64,000 nt of DNA from Flavimaribacter sp039888615 (GTDB lineage Bacteria > Pseudomonadota > Alphaproteobacteria > Rhizobiales > Rhizobiaceae). Shown here in pieces: positions 25,695-34,981 of the stretch. The translations under genes and the position numbers were made by a program. The stretch lies in the NCBI GenBank assembly GCA_039888615.1, contig JBDQQS010000023.1. One strand, given 5' to 3'. Each line of letters begins with the position of its first letter. Within the stretch, counting starts at the first letter, position 1. The notes under the pieces were generated by a model. It ran no database searches, was not told the origin of the DNA, and saw nothing but the letters and a program-made list of their open reading frames with translations.

Positions 25695-26121
25695 AAGGCA
25701 CGATCTTTGCGGATTTTGGAGGTTTGTCCGAGGCCATGGCCTGGGTGATTTCCAGCAGTTTGGGCAGCCGCGCGTATCGTGCGACCGTGCTCTACCTCCA
25801 GCCGGCGAGCCGGCTTCCGACCAAACCCGTCTGCAACGGTTTCGGCCCATTCGGGTTACGATCACTCTGCCGGACAGTCCGCATCACTCTTCTATTCGGA
25901 GTCGCATATGTTGCGCTCCATGATGGGTTTCGATGAGGTGGTCGTCCACGCTGACGGCACGTGCTCTGGTGTCACAGGGATGGCCTCGGACTGACCGGCA
26001 CAGGGATCGCGACGGACTGACGTTTCCCCTCGGAGCTGAACGTCTCCGGCGGAATCTCAGGTCAGGTGGTCACGGCGCCAGGTTGATCATCATCGCCGAA
26101 GCGGAAGCATTCGCCTGTGAC
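25695..26121 (-). ncRNA. Candidate bridge-RNA region of the IS110-like element
   Basis: This 427-bp segment has no convincing reading frame of its own and lies downstream of the transposase within the IS. It contains strong local structure: a 12-bp palindrome AGGCCATGGCCT (25731-25742) and a 7-bp stem AGCCGGC/GCCGGCT with a two-base loop (25800-25815). IS110-family recombinases are guided by a bridge RNA encoded in non-coding DNA, located 3' of the gene in the IS1111 group. The exact ends of the RNA and its target-binding loops cannot be fixed by eye. Confidence 0.4.
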
Positions 26122-27105
26122 CTACATCTGATGCATGACGATGGCAATGCGGCGCGCGAGCGCAACAATCGCCTTTGCTGTCCCAGATCGCTTTGCGACC
26201 TTCATCGCCCATGCTTTGAGGGAACACCATTTCTTCGACACCAGCATCATCGAAGTCGCGGCCTCGACCAGCAGATAGCGCATGAGCTTGTCGCCGGATT
26301 TGGAGACATGCCCCGACCGGTCGATCTCTCCCGATTGATAAACCCGCGGCGTCAGTCCCAGATGCGCCGGAACAAGTTTCGAGCGCTTGAAGCGGCCGGG
26401 ATCGTCAATGGTCGCCTTGAACGCGAGAGCTGTCAGTGGGCCGACGCCCGGTATCGTCTGGAATAGCTTGCAGATTGGATCGGCGCGTGAGGCGCGCTCA
26501 AGGGCGTTGTTCAGCTTGCGCATCTGTGCCCGCATTTCGTCGCGCGCCGCCAGAAGCGGTTCGATTGCCGGCAGCAGCATGGGCTCCTCACTACAGAGCT
26601 CTTTGACCCGCTCGCTGAACTTGCACCGGTTGACCTTTCCAAGTTTCAGTCCCTGGGTGCGCAAAAGGGCTCGGATCGTGTTTTCGATCTGCAGCATCGT
26701 CGTCATGAACTGGCGGCGGCCGATCAACAAGGATCGGACGAACTGCGACGGCCGGCTTTTCACATGCACGGGTTTGAAGTGTCCGACACGCATCATGGTG
26801 GCGATCCCGTGCGCGTCGTTGCGGTCGGTCTTGTTCGGCCGCGTTGAGAGGAACCTTTGCGTGTGCCGCGTCTCAAGGCAGAACACCGGGAAGCCCGCAT
26901 CCTGCAACGCGCTGTATATCCATTCCGAGAGCGGACAGGCCTCAAGCCCGACCAGGGTTATTTCCCCCTTCAATTTCGAAAGTTTCGCGATGATTTCTGC
27001 CGGCTCCGAGCGAGCGGTCACCTGGAGAACGTTTGAGCCGTCCTCATCAATTGCGCATATCGCCGTTTTATTGAGGCCGAGATCCAATCCGATAAATAGT
27101 TTCAT
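26122..27105 (-). CDS. IS110-family DEDD transposase (bridge-RNA recombinase)
   Basis: A 327-residue product from the ATG at 27105. The N-terminal RuvC-like domain shows FIGLDLGLNKTAICAIDEDG (first Asp), LVGLEACPLS (Glu) and NKTDRNDAHGIA (two Asp), matching the DEDD quartet. The C-terminal Transposase_20 domain has TIPGVGPLTALAFKATIDDPGRF and LGLTPRVYQSGEIDRSGHVSKSGDKLMRYLLVEAA, with the conserved Ser of GHVSKSGD. The frame is open upstream to 27627, but that extension crosses the inverted repeat and is not real. An alternative ATG lies at 27120. The gene looks intact. Confidence 0.92.
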   Translation of the reverse strand: MKLFIGLDLGLNKTAICAIDEDGSNVLQVTARSEPAEIIAKLSKLKGEITLVGLEACPLSEWIYSALQDAGFPVFCLETRHTQRFLSTRPNKTDRNDAHGIATMMRVGHFKPVHVKSRPSQFVRSLLIGRRQFMTTMLQIENTIRALLRTQGLKLGKVNRCKFSERVKELCSEEPMLLPAIEPLLAARDEMRAQMRKLNNALERASRADPICKLFQTIPGVGPLTALAFKATIDDPGRFKRSKLVPAHLGLTPRVYQSGEIDRSGHVSKSGDKLMRYLLVEAATSMMLVSKKWCSLKAWAMKVAKRSGTAKAIVALARRIAIVMHQM

Positions 27106-27168
27106 TGCCAGATTCTCCATGATGTTCGAACCAGGCACGATGGTAGCAGACGTCCGGGGTCCGATTAT

Positions 27169-27414
27169 CCCATCTGACGCGGGGGGGCGACCGGGAGGAT
27201 CAGGGAAAACCGGAAAGTTCATGGGTGCCGCTTGCGCGCTGCGGCCGGCAAGGGAGGCTTCGCCGCTCCGGGCGCCGAAAACTGCGACCCGGCACAAATG
27301 CCGGCTTGCCAAAAGCGCCCTTGTCCTGCCTTGCTCTTCGCGGCCTCCGGGTTTCGCCCCTACAGAATAGGGAGCGGAAACTGGGCAGAGGACCGCGCGA
27401 AACGCGGAGAGTAA
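27169..27414 (+). other. GC-rich leader before the Toprim gene
   Basis: No gene seen. It ends with a short hairpin CCGCG/CGCGG around a CGAAA loop (27393-27407) immediately before the AGAG-type ribosome binding site of the Toprim gene. Similar hairpins precede ArdC and DUF736. The IS110-like element borders it on the left, so the original leader may be interrupted. Confidence 0.4.
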
Positions 27415-28308
27415 ATGGAAAAAGCAGACCTGGAAGAGCTGAGAGGAAAGGTCGCCTGCGGCGCGGTGCTGGAAACGGCGGGTTTTGCCGTCGACCCCAA
27501 GGAAAGCACGCGCCGCGCGGTCAAATACCGCCGCGGCGACGAGATCATCATCGTCATTCATGACGGTCAGGGGTGGTTCGATCCCCTCTCGGAGGCCAAG
27601 GGCGACGTCTTTCGCCTCGTCGAACACCTCGACGGCCTGCCCTTTGCGGCGGCGCTTTATGTCGTTGCCGATCTGGTCGGCTTCGTTCCTTCAGAACCGG
27701 AATGGAAGCGGCAATCGCGCGAGCGCGCACCCGACCTCTCGGTTCCCGAGCGATGGTCGGCGCGCCGCAAGCCGTGGCCTGGCTCCGCGACCTGGCGCTA
27801 CCTGCAGGACGAGCGGGCGCTTCCTGACAGCGTTCTACGCGCAGCCGTCGCCCAGGACCTTCTCCGCGAAGGACCGCAGGGCAGCATGTGGGCTGCGCAT
27901 CGGCACGGTTCCGGCGCCGTAACCGGCTGGGAAGAGCGCGGGCCGGATTGGCGTGGTTTTGCGACCGGTGGCGCGAAAGTGCTTTTCCGGCTCGGACCCG
28001 TCGATGGGCCGCGGCTTTGTGTCACCGAAGCCGCGATCGACGCCATGAGCCTTGCCGCGCTCGAGGACCAGCGTCCGGACACGCGCTATTTGAGCACCGG
28101 CGGCGGTTGGTCGCCGGCGAGTTTCGAGGCCTTGCTCGATCTCGCCGTTCGGGAAGACGCCCTCCTGGTGGCGGCCACCGACAACAATGCGCAAGGGGAA
28201 ACCTTTGCCGAAAGGCTCGAGGCGCTCGCCAACGATGCCGGTTGCGGGTTCGTGCGGCTGCGGCCGGAGCTGGAGGACTGGAACGAGGATTTGAAGGCGA
28301 AAAGATGA
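27415..28308 (+). CDS. DUF3991/Toprim domain protein
   Basis: A 297-residue protein. The N-terminal half has the DUF3991-type segment (AVKYRRGDEIIIVIHDGQGWFDPLSEAKGDVFRLVEHLDG). The C-terminal half is a Toprim domain: VTEAAIDAMSLAALE with the conserved Glu, then STGGGWSP, then LLVAATDNNAQGETFAERL with the Asp-x-Asn-x-x-Gly-like metal motif. Such proteins resemble plasmid primases without the helicase part and may support replication of transferred strand DNA. The gene is the first of the plasmid backbone block and is followed after 208 bp by DUF1419. Confidence 0.82.
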   Translation: MEKADLEELRGKVACGAVLETAGFAVDPKESTRRAVKYRRGDEIIIVIHDGQGWFDPLSEAKGDVFRLVEHLDGLPFAAALYVVADLVGFVPSEPEWKRQSRERAPDLSVPERWSARRKPWPGSATWRYLQDERALPDSVLRAAVAQDLLREGPQGSMWAAHRHGSGAVTGWEERGPDWRGFATGGAKVLFRLGPVDGPRLCVTEAAIDAMSLAALEDQRPDTRYLSTGGGWSPASFEALLDLAVREDALLVAATDNNAQGETFAERLEALANDAGCGFVRLRPELEDWNEDLKAKR

Positions 28309-28516
28309 AAGAAGGATGGAAGCTCGGAGGAGAGGGACGGCTGCCGCATGCCCGCCGCCCGCCTCAAGGGTGAAGCTCCGCCCGGCTGACGCCGGCCCTT
28401 GACCCGGCCGGACGGAGAGGCGGCGCCAAGAAGGGGTCCGGAAGGGCTGAAGAAGATGGTGATGCCGAAAGGGTGCGCCGCGCTCCAGCCCGTGACAGGC
28501 CCCAAAGGAGCCCGCC
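28309..28516 (+). other. Leader before the DUF1419 gene
   Basis: A 208-bp gap with no credible gene. It is GC-rich like the other leaders of this region and ends shortly before the ATG with CCCAAAGGAGCCCGCC, which contains a strong AAGGAG ribosome binding site. Confidence 0.35.
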
Positions 28517-29113
28517 ATGACCTCTCCCATCCGCAAGATCTATTTCGGAATCGCCGACCGCCATCTCATGTTCAGATTATTCGACCGCCATGCGCAGCGA
28601 CCCAACCGCTGGCAGACCGATAACGGCGCGCTTTACTCCGGCGAGTGGTTCGAAATCTCAGCTGCCCAGCACGACTACATGCTGGAAATCCTGCCGCCCC
28701 TGTGGATGCGCGGCGAAATGTTCGCCATGCGCGAATTCCTGACCGGCAGCATCACCAGCGTCTTTTATACGCTCAGCATCAATGGCGTGACACGGTACTT
28801 CCACGCCTATTGCGATCTGTCCGATCCGCGCTCGCCCTATGACATGCGCGACGCCATCGTCGAGCGCGAACGGCAGCCGGTTAGGGCGATGACCCGCGCC
28901 GAGCGCATCGAGCACATCTGGAGCGCCACTCATGACGATTATCGCGGTTATGCGGGCGCGGACTTCTGGCCGGAACATCGCGGCAAACGGACTGTCATCG
29001 TCTACGGCAATCCCGGCACGCGGTTCGAACTGCTCGAGAGCCTGAGCGATCAGCAGATCTCCGAGAAGCTGCCGATGCATTTGCGTCACCTCCTGCTGCC
29101 CGAAGCCGCGTGA
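28517..29113 (+). CDS. DUF1419 family protein
   Basis: A 198-residue soluble protein typical of rhizobial plasmids. It contains WFEISAAQHDYMLEILPPLWMRGEMFAMREFLTGSITSVFYTL and, later, YCDLSDPRSPYDMRDAIVERE. No catalytic motif can be named. AAGGAG lies just before the ATG. The stop overlaps a possible GTG start of the next gene, indicating co-transcription with DUF3085. Function is unknown. Confidence 0.75.
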   Translation: MTSPIRKIYFGIADRHLMFRLFDRHAQRPNRWQTDNGALYSGEWFEISAAQHDYMLEILPPLWMRGEMFAMREFLTGSITSVFYTLSINGVTRYFHAYCDLSDPRSPYDMRDAIVERERQPVRAMTRAERIEHIWSATHDDYRGYAGADFWPEHRGKRTVIVYGNPGTRFELLESLSDQQISEKLPMHLRHLLLPEAA

Positions 29114-29121
29114 GGCCCGCC

Positions 29122-29520
29122 ATGTTCACATTTCCGATTCTTGCGGTGCGCAAGGTCATCGCGCGCGGGGAAGCCGATGCCGCCGCCAATGGAGGCTTCC
29201 GCAATCCCTATTACGGCACCCGGCCGGGAGAGGGCGAGAAGCCCGGCTTTTGGCTCGTCGGCGACGAGGGGGTCTACATCATCTCCAACGGCAAACTCGC
29301 CGAGGGTCAGAAACCGCTCGTCGTTTATTCGACCGAGTGCCATCCGAAGGGCGATACCGACTGGTGGGACTACAAGCGTCGGCATTTCGGGGGCGATGAC
29401 GGCATCGAATTCATCGACGCCGATCTGCTGGTTCCAAGCTTCAACCGGAGTTTCGGGATCACACACCTCGGCATCCAGCTCACCGAGAACGACATCTCGT
29501 TCTCGCTGATCACCCGCTAA
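29122..29520 (+). CDS. DUF3085 family protein
   Basis: About 132 residues from the ATG at 29122; a GTG at 29110 overlapping the upstream stop is also possible. The segment PGFWLVGDEGVYIISNGKLAEGQKPLVVYSTECHP is characteristic of DUF3085, a family largely restricted to plasmids and ICEs of alphaproteobacteria. No enzymatic motif is visible. It sits between DUF1419 and the large methylase-helicase and may belong to the same transcription unit. Confidence 0.75.
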   Translation: MFTFPILAVRKVIARGEADAAANGGFRNPYYGTRPGEGEKPGFWLVGDEGVYIISNGKLAEGQKPLVVYSTECHPKGDTDWWDYKRRHFGGDDGIEFIDADLLVPSFNRSFGITHLGIQLTENDISFSLITR

Positions 29521-29606
29521 CCGCACTTCCACTTCCGCACCTCCCCGACGCTACCGGCTCGCCCGGCGGCGCAGCTTCGTGCGCCCGCCTCACAGGAGAC
29601 ATCGCT

Positions 29607-32600
29607 ATGTCAGACCACGATCCCTTCACCCTCGACATGTTCGGCAGTTCGCAGAACGCTTTATCGTCCGGGCTCGGCCTCGGCGTGACCGCCTTTTCCC
29701 CCGATCCGAAGACCGAAACGGCCGAACCCGATCGTCCATCCGATGACCAAACCAACAGCCGAACTCCGGCCGCTCCTTCCCACAAGCCCGCTACCGATGA
29801 GCCGGCGCGCGGCAGCAATTTCCATCTCTTCGGAAGCCGCGATCTCGCGAAGGGCTGGAAAGCCCGCGCACGTGACAATCTCGAAGCGATTGCGCTTGCC
29901 GCGACGATCGCGGCCGAGGATCGGCCCGCGACGCCAGCCGAGCAGGCGCGTCTCATCCGCTTCATCGGCTTCGGCGCCTCCGACCTGGCCAACACTGTCT
30001 TCCTTCGGCCCGGCGAGGAGGGATTCCCCAAGGGGTGGGAAGAGTTGGGTGAAGAGCTGCAGGCATCCGTGAACGAGGCCGACTACGCCTCGCTCGCCCG
30101 CTGCACGCAATATGCCCATTTCACGCCGGAGTTCATCATCCGCGCGATCTGGAAAGGCCTCCAACGGCTCGGCTGGCGCGGCGGCCGCGTCCTCGAACCG
30201 GGCATCGGGATCGGGTTGTTTCCGGCACTGATGCCGGAGGCATTCCACGATGCGTCTTTTGTAACCGGCGTCGAACTCGATCCGGTCACCGCGCGCATCG
30301 CCCGGCTCCTGCAGCCGGTCGCCCGCATCATCGAGGGCGATTTCGCGCGCACCGATCTGCCGGCGCATTTCGATCTGGCCATCGGCAATCCACCGTTTTC
30401 CGACCGGACCGTGCGGTCTGACCGCGCCTACCGGTCGATGGGTCTGCGTCTGCATGATTATTTCGTCGCGCGGTCGATCGATCTCTTGAAACCCGGCGCG
30501 CTCGCCGCCTTCGTCACCTCTTCGGGCACGATGGACAAGGTGGACGCGACGGCGCGCGAGCACATCGCCAAATCCGCCGATCTGATCGCCGCCATCCGTC
30601 TGCCCGAAGGCAGTTTTCGCGCCGATGCCGGCACCGATGTCGTCGTCGACATCCTGTTCTTCCGCAAGCGCAAGCCGGGCGAGCCGCAGGACGACGCAAG
30701 CTGGCTCGATCTTGCCGAGGTCGTTCCCGCCAGCGAGGACAGCGAAGCTATGCGCGTCAATCGCTGGTTCGCCGACCACCCCGATCATATCCTTGGCCGC
30801 CACGCGATCACATCCGGCCCCTTCGGCGAGACCTATACGTGCCTCGCCCGTGACAGCGACCTCGCGGACGATCTGGACGCGGCCATCCTCTCCCTTCCGG
30901 ACGACCTATATGACGGGGAGCCTGACGCAATCGATATCGATCTCGAACTTGGGGCGAGCCTGGCGGATATCGTCAGAACCGAGGATGCGCATCTCCGCGA
31001 GGGCAGTTTTGTCTACGATGCATCGAGGGGCCTGATGCAGGTCCTCGACGGCAAACCCGCTCCGGTTCCCGTCCGCACGGGCCGGTCCGGCGAGGGGTTT
31101 TCTGAGAAGCAGATCAACATCGTCAGGAAGCTGATCCCCGTGCGGGACGCCGTGCGCGCGGTCCTCAAGGCCCAGGAGACCGATCAGCCATGGCGCGACC
31201 TGCAGGTGAAGCTGCGCATCGCCTGGTCGAGCTTCGTCCGCGAGTTCGGTCCGATCAATCACACCAGGGTGTCGATCACGGAAAACGAGGGGACGGGGGA
31301 GACGCGCGAGACGCATCGCCGACCGAACCTGCAGCCCTTCCTCGACGATCCCGACTGCTGGCTGGTCGCCTCCATCGAGAATTACGATCTCGATACGGAT
31401 ACCGCGAAGCCCGGCCCGATCTTTTCCGAACGGGTGATTGCGCCGCCGTCGCCGCCGGTAATTACCAGTGCCACCGATGCACTTGCCGTCGTTCTCAACG
31501 AACGCGGTCATGTCGATCCCGACCACATCGCCGAGCTTTTGCATGAAGACCGCGAGACGGTCATCGAGGAACTTGGCAGCGCCATCTACCGAGACCCAGC
31601 CGACGGTTCCTGGCAGACATCGGACGCCTACCTTTCAGGGCCGGTCCGCGACAAGCTGGCGATCGCCGAGGCGGCCGTCGAGCTCGACCCGGCCTACAGC
31701 CGCAATGTCGAGGCTCTGGAGGCGGTACAACCGGCCGACCTCAGCCCGTCCGAGATTACCGCGCGGCTCGGTGCACCCTGGATCCCCGCCTCCGATGTCG
31801 TCGACTTCGTCAAGGAGACGATGGGAACGGACATCACGATCCGGCACATGCCGGAGCTTGCCTCCTGGACGGTCGATGCGCGTATGCTGGCCTATCGCGC
31901 CGAGGGCACGTCGGAATGGGGCACCAAGCGCCGGCATGCCGGCGAGCTGCTCGCCGATGCCCTCAACAGCCGCATCCCGCAGATCTTCGATACGGTGAAG
32001 GACGGCGATAGCGAACGGCGAGTGCTCAATGTCGTCGACACCGAGGCGGCGAAGGAAAAGCTCACCAAGATCAAGACCGCCTTCCAGACATGGGTCTGGT
32101 CCGATCCGGATCGCACCGACCGTCTGGCGCGGGTCTATAATGACCGCTTCAACAATATCGCGCCCCGATCCTTCGACGGGGACCATCTGCAACTCCCGGG
32201 CGCCTCAGGCGCCTTTGTTCTTTATGGCCACCAGAAACGCGGCATCTGGCGGATCATCTCGTCGGGCGCCACCTATCTTGCCCACGCCGTCGGCGCCGGC
32301 AAGACCATGACGATGGCGGCCGCCATCATGGAGCAACGCCGGCTGGGCCTGATCTCGAAAGCCATGCTGGTTGTGCCCGGCCATTGCCTGGCGCAGGCCG
32401 CCCGCGAGTTCCTGGCGCTGTACCCGACCGCGCGCATTCTCGTCGCCGACGAGACCAATTTCACCAAGGACAAGCGCCATCGCTTCCTGTCGCGCGCCGC
32501 GACGGCCAATTGGGACGCGATCATTATCACCCATTCGGCCTTCAAGTTCATCGCCGTTCCTACCGAATTCGAAAAGCAGATGATCGAGGATGAACTCACG

Positions 32601-34712
32601 CTCTACGAGGAGCTGCTCTCCCGGATTGAAAGTGACGACCGGATGTCGCGCAAGCGGCTGGAGCGGCTGAAGGAGGGCATGAAGGACCGGCTGGAATCGC
32701 TGGCGACCGTCAAGGACGATCTCCTGACGATTTCCGAGATCGGCGTTGACCAGATCATCGTCGACGAGGCGCAGGAGTTCAGAAAGCTCAGCTTCGCCAC
32801 CAACATGTCGACCCTGAAAGGCGTCGATCCGAACGGGTCGCAGCGGGCCTGGGACCTCTATGTCAAATCGCGGTTTATCGAGACGAAGAACCCCGGCCGG
32901 GCGCTCGTACTCGCCTCCGGCACGCCGATCACCAACACGCTCGGAGAAATGTTCTCGGTGCAGCGCTTCCTCGGCTTCGACGCGCTGAAGGAGCGCGGGT
33001 TGCACGAATTCGATGCCTGGGCCTCGACCTTCGGCGACGTGGCGACCGAGCTCGAATTGCAGCCATCCGGGAAATACAGGCCCGTCTCGCGCTTTGCGAC
33101 CTTCGTCAATGTGCCGGAACTGATCGCCATGTTCCGCTCGTTCGCCGACGTCGTCTTGCCGGAGGACCTGAAGCAATATGTGAAAATCCCCGCCGTCTCG
33201 ACCGGCAAGCGCCAGATCGTCACCGCCAAGCCGAAGGATGACTTCAAGCTCTACCAGCAGGTGCTCGAGGCGCGCATCAAGGCGATTGAAAAGCGTGAGA
33301 GCCCTGCCAAGCCCGGCGACGACATCCTGCTCTCGGTCATTACCGACGGCCGCCATGCCGCGATCGATCTCCGGCTGGTCGATCCCGACAATGACAATGA
33401 GCCGGACAACAAGCTCAACAAGCTGATCGCCAATGCCCATCGCATCTGGCGCGAGACCGGCTCCAACATCTATCTGACTCGCGAGGGCAAGCCGTTCGAT
33501 CTGCCAGGCGCAGCCCAGATGATCTTCTCCGATCTCGGCACGATCAGCGTCGAGAAAAGCAGGGGCTTCTCCGCCTATCGCTGGATCCGCGACGAACTCG
33601 TCCGGCTCGGCGTTCCGGCCTCTGAAATCGCCTTCATGCAGGATTACAAGAAGACCGAGGCCAAGCACCGGCTCTTCGCCGACGTCAATGCCGGCAAGAT
33701 CCGCTTCCTGATCGGTTCGTCGGAAACCATGGGCACCGGCGTCAACGCCCAGCTTCGCCTCAAGGCGCTCCACCACCTCGACGTGCCCTGGCTCCCCTCG
33801 CAGATTGAACAGCGGGAGGGCCGCATCGAACGGCAAGGCAATCCGCATGAGGAGATCGATATCTTCGCTTACGCCACCGAAGGCTCGATGGATGCGCAGA
33901 TGTGGCAGAACAACGAGCGCAAGGCCCGGTTCATTGCCGCGGCGCTCTCCGGCGACACCTCCGTGCGCCGGCTGGAGGATCTCGGCGAGGGCCAGGCCAA
34001 CCAGTTCGCCATGGCCAAAGCGATCGCGTCCGGCGATCAGCGGCTGATGCAAAAGGCTGGCCTCGAAGCCGATATCGCGCGGCTCGAACGCTTGCGCGCG
34101 GCGCATCGCGACGATCTCTTCGCCGTCCGCCGCCAGATCCGCAACGCCGAACGCGACATCGAACACGACACACGGCGGATCGCCGAGATCGGCAAGGACA
34201 TCGAGCGCAGGATTCCGACAGCGGGCGACGCCTTCGCCATGACAATTGCCGGGCAATCCTTCACCGAGCGCAAGCCCGCCGGCCGCGCGCTGATGAAGGA
34301 AATCATGACCCTCGTGCATCTGCGGGAGGAGGATGAAAAGACCCTAGCCGCGATCGGCGGCTTCGATCTGGTCTTCTCCGGCCAGCGCTTCGGAAACGAC
34401 GAATTCCAATACGATGTCGCGCTCGCCCGAACCGGCGCGGAGACCGACATCGATCTCGCCCTGACCGTCACGCCGCTCGGCGCCGTCTCGCGCATCGAAC
34501 ATGTCCTGGCCAGTTTCGAGGACGAGCGGTCGCAGTATCGGTTCCGGCTCGATGACGCCAAGCGCCGGCTCGCCTCCTACCAGTCCCGCCAGGGCGGCGA
34601 ATTCGGCTTCGAGGAGGAGCTTGCCGACAAACTCCGGCAGCTCGACGCCATCGAGGCCGATCTGGCGGACGAGGTCCTGAAGGAGGGAAAGAAGGCCATG
34701 GAGGCGGCCTGA
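29607..34712 (+). CDS. Methylase-helicase fusion, DarB-like anti-restriction candidate
   Basis: A 1,701-residue protein. The first third carries an N6-adenine methylase: VLEPGIGIGLFPAL (AdoMet loop) and LAIGNPPFSDR (NPPF, about residue 262). The centre has a SNF2-like helicase: HAVGAGKTMTMAAA (Walker A, about residue 894), IIVDEAQEFRKL (DEAQ, about 1,050), LASGTPITNTLGEMF (motif III) and SSETMGTGVNAQL...QREGRIERQGN (motifs V-VI, about 1,380-1,400). A charged coiled-coil tail follows. Phage P1 DarB and plasmid relatives with this layout protect incoming DNA from restriction. A large antisense open frame here is a shadow. Function in this element is inferred from architecture. Confidence 0.85.
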   Translation: MSDHDPFTLDMFGSSQNALSSGLGLGVTAFSPDPKTETAEPDRPSDDQTNSRTPAAPSHKPATDEPARGSNFHLFGSRDLAKGWKARARDNLEAIALAATIAAEDRPATPAEQARLIRFIGFGASDLANTVFLRPGEEGFPKGWEELGEELQASVNEADYASLARCTQYAHFTPEFIIRAIWKGLQRLGWRGGRVLEPGIGIGLFPALMPEAFHDASFVTGVELDPVTARIARLLQPVARIIEGDFARTDLPAHFDLAIGNPPFSDRTVRSDRAYRSMGLRLHDYFVARSIDLLKPGALAAFVTSSGTMDKVDATAREHIAKSADLIAAIRLPEGSFRADAGTDVVVDILFFRKRKPGEPQDDASWLDLAEVVPASEDSEAMRVNRWFADHPDHILGRHAITSGPFGETYTCLARDSDLADDLDAAILSLPDDLYDGEPDAIDIDLELGASLADIVRTEDAHLREGSFVYDASRGLMQVLDGKPAPVPVRTGRSGEGFSEKQINIVRKLIPVRDAVRAVLKAQETDQPWRDLQVKLRIAWSSFVREFGPINHTRVSITENEGTGETRETHRRPNLQPFLDDPDCWLVASIENYDLDTDTAKPGPIFSERVIAPPSPPVITSATDALAVVLNERGHVDPDHIAELLHEDRETVIEELGSAIYRDPADGSWQTSDAYLSGPVRDKLAIAEAAVELDPAYSRNVEALEAVQPADLSPSEITARLGAPWIPASDVVDFVKETMGTDITIRHMPELASWTVDARMLAYRAEGTSEWGTKRRHAGELLADALNSRIPQIFDTVKDGDSERRVLNVVDTEAAKEKLTKIKTAFQTWVWSDPDRTDRLARVYNDRFNNIAPRSFDGDHLQLPGASGAFVLYGHQKRGIWRIISSGATYLAHAVGAGKTMTMAAAIMEQRRLGLISKAMLVVPGHCLAQAAREFLALYPTARILVADETNFTKDKRHRFLSRAATANWDAIIITHSAFKFIAVPTEFEKQMIEDELTLYEELLSRIESDDRMSRKRLERLKEGMKDRLESLATVKDDLLTISEIGVDQIIVDEAQEFRKLSFATNMSTLKGVDPNGSQRAWDLYVKSRFIETKNPGRALVLASGTPITNTLGEMFSVQRFLGFDALKERGLHEFDAWASTFGDVATELELQPSGKYRPVSRFATFVNVPELIAMFRSFADVVLPEDLKQYVKIPAVSTGKRQIVTAKPKDDFKLYQQVLEARIKAIEKRESPAKPGDDILLSVITDGRHAAIDLRLVDPDNDNEPDNKLNKLIANAHRIWRETGSNIYLTREGKPFDLPGAAQMIFSDLGTISVEKSRGFSAYRWIRDELVRLGVPASEIAFMQDYKKTEAKHRLFADVNAGKIRFLIGSSETMGTGVNAQLRLKALHHLDVPWLPSQIEQREGRIERQGNPHEEIDIFAYATEGSMDAQMWQNNERKARFIAAALSGDTSVRRLEDLGEGQANQFAMAKAIASGDQRLMQKAGLEADIARLERLRAAHRDDLFAVRRQIRNAERDIEHDTRRIAEIGKDIERRIPTAGDAFAMTIAGQSFTERKPAGRALMKEIMTLVHLREEDEKTLAAIGGFDLVFSGQRFGNDEFQYDVALARTGAETDIDLALTVTPLGAVSRIEHVLASFEDERSQYRFRLDDAKRRLASYQSRQGGEFGFEEELADKLRQLDAIEADLADEVLKEGKKAMEAA

Positions 34713-34981
34713 GAAAGGAAAAGAGCGGGAGGGGGACCGGTCGCGGAGCGGGCGGGCCGGAGACGCTGACGCTCAACCGCCGCCTGCGCCATCCCGGCCC
34801 GTCGTCCTTCGCAGGGCTTGTGAGCCCCGCTTGCCATCCCTGCTCGTTTGGCCGGGCAGGGATGCTCGGCCGAAGTTGCACCGGCCCGCCCGCTCTGCGG
34901 TCCCGGGGATGTCTTCGAGAAGAAGACGAGAAAGGGAACCGGCGGCATGCCGGGCCCACAATCCTCGAACAGGAGCTTCCC
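34713..34981 (+). other. Leader before the ParB-like gene
   Basis: A 269-bp GC-rich segment. The frame of the downstream gene is open through it, but the codon pattern is poor and the ATG at 34982 is preceded by AGGAGC, so this is treated as untranslated. No promoter can be named with confidence. Confidence 0.4.

Larger units (their letters stand above)
25675..27168 (-). mobile_element. IS110/IS1111-like insertion sequence
   Basis: A 1,494-bp unit bounded by perfect 20-bp inverted repeats: 25675-25694 (ATAATCGGACCCCGGACGTC) and its exact complement at 27149-27168. The single gene is a DEDD transposase on the minus strand. Classic IS110 elements lack inverted repeats, whereas the IS1111 subgroup has subterminal ones, so the true ends may lie a few bases outside. 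No target duplication is expected. 427 bp of non-coding DNA separates the transposase stop from the left repeat, which is where IS1111-type elements carry their bridge RNA. It sits between the defence island and the conjugation region. Confidence 0.82.

Noticed and set aside
27106..27627. N-terminal extension of the IS110-type transposase
   Set aside because: It crosses the inverted repeat of the element and the sequence is not transposase-like.
32205..34319. A 704-codon open frame antisense to the methylase-helicase gene
   Set aside because: It is a composition shadow: the sense strand carries clear helicase motifs, and the antisense product shows no known family and no ribosome binding site.
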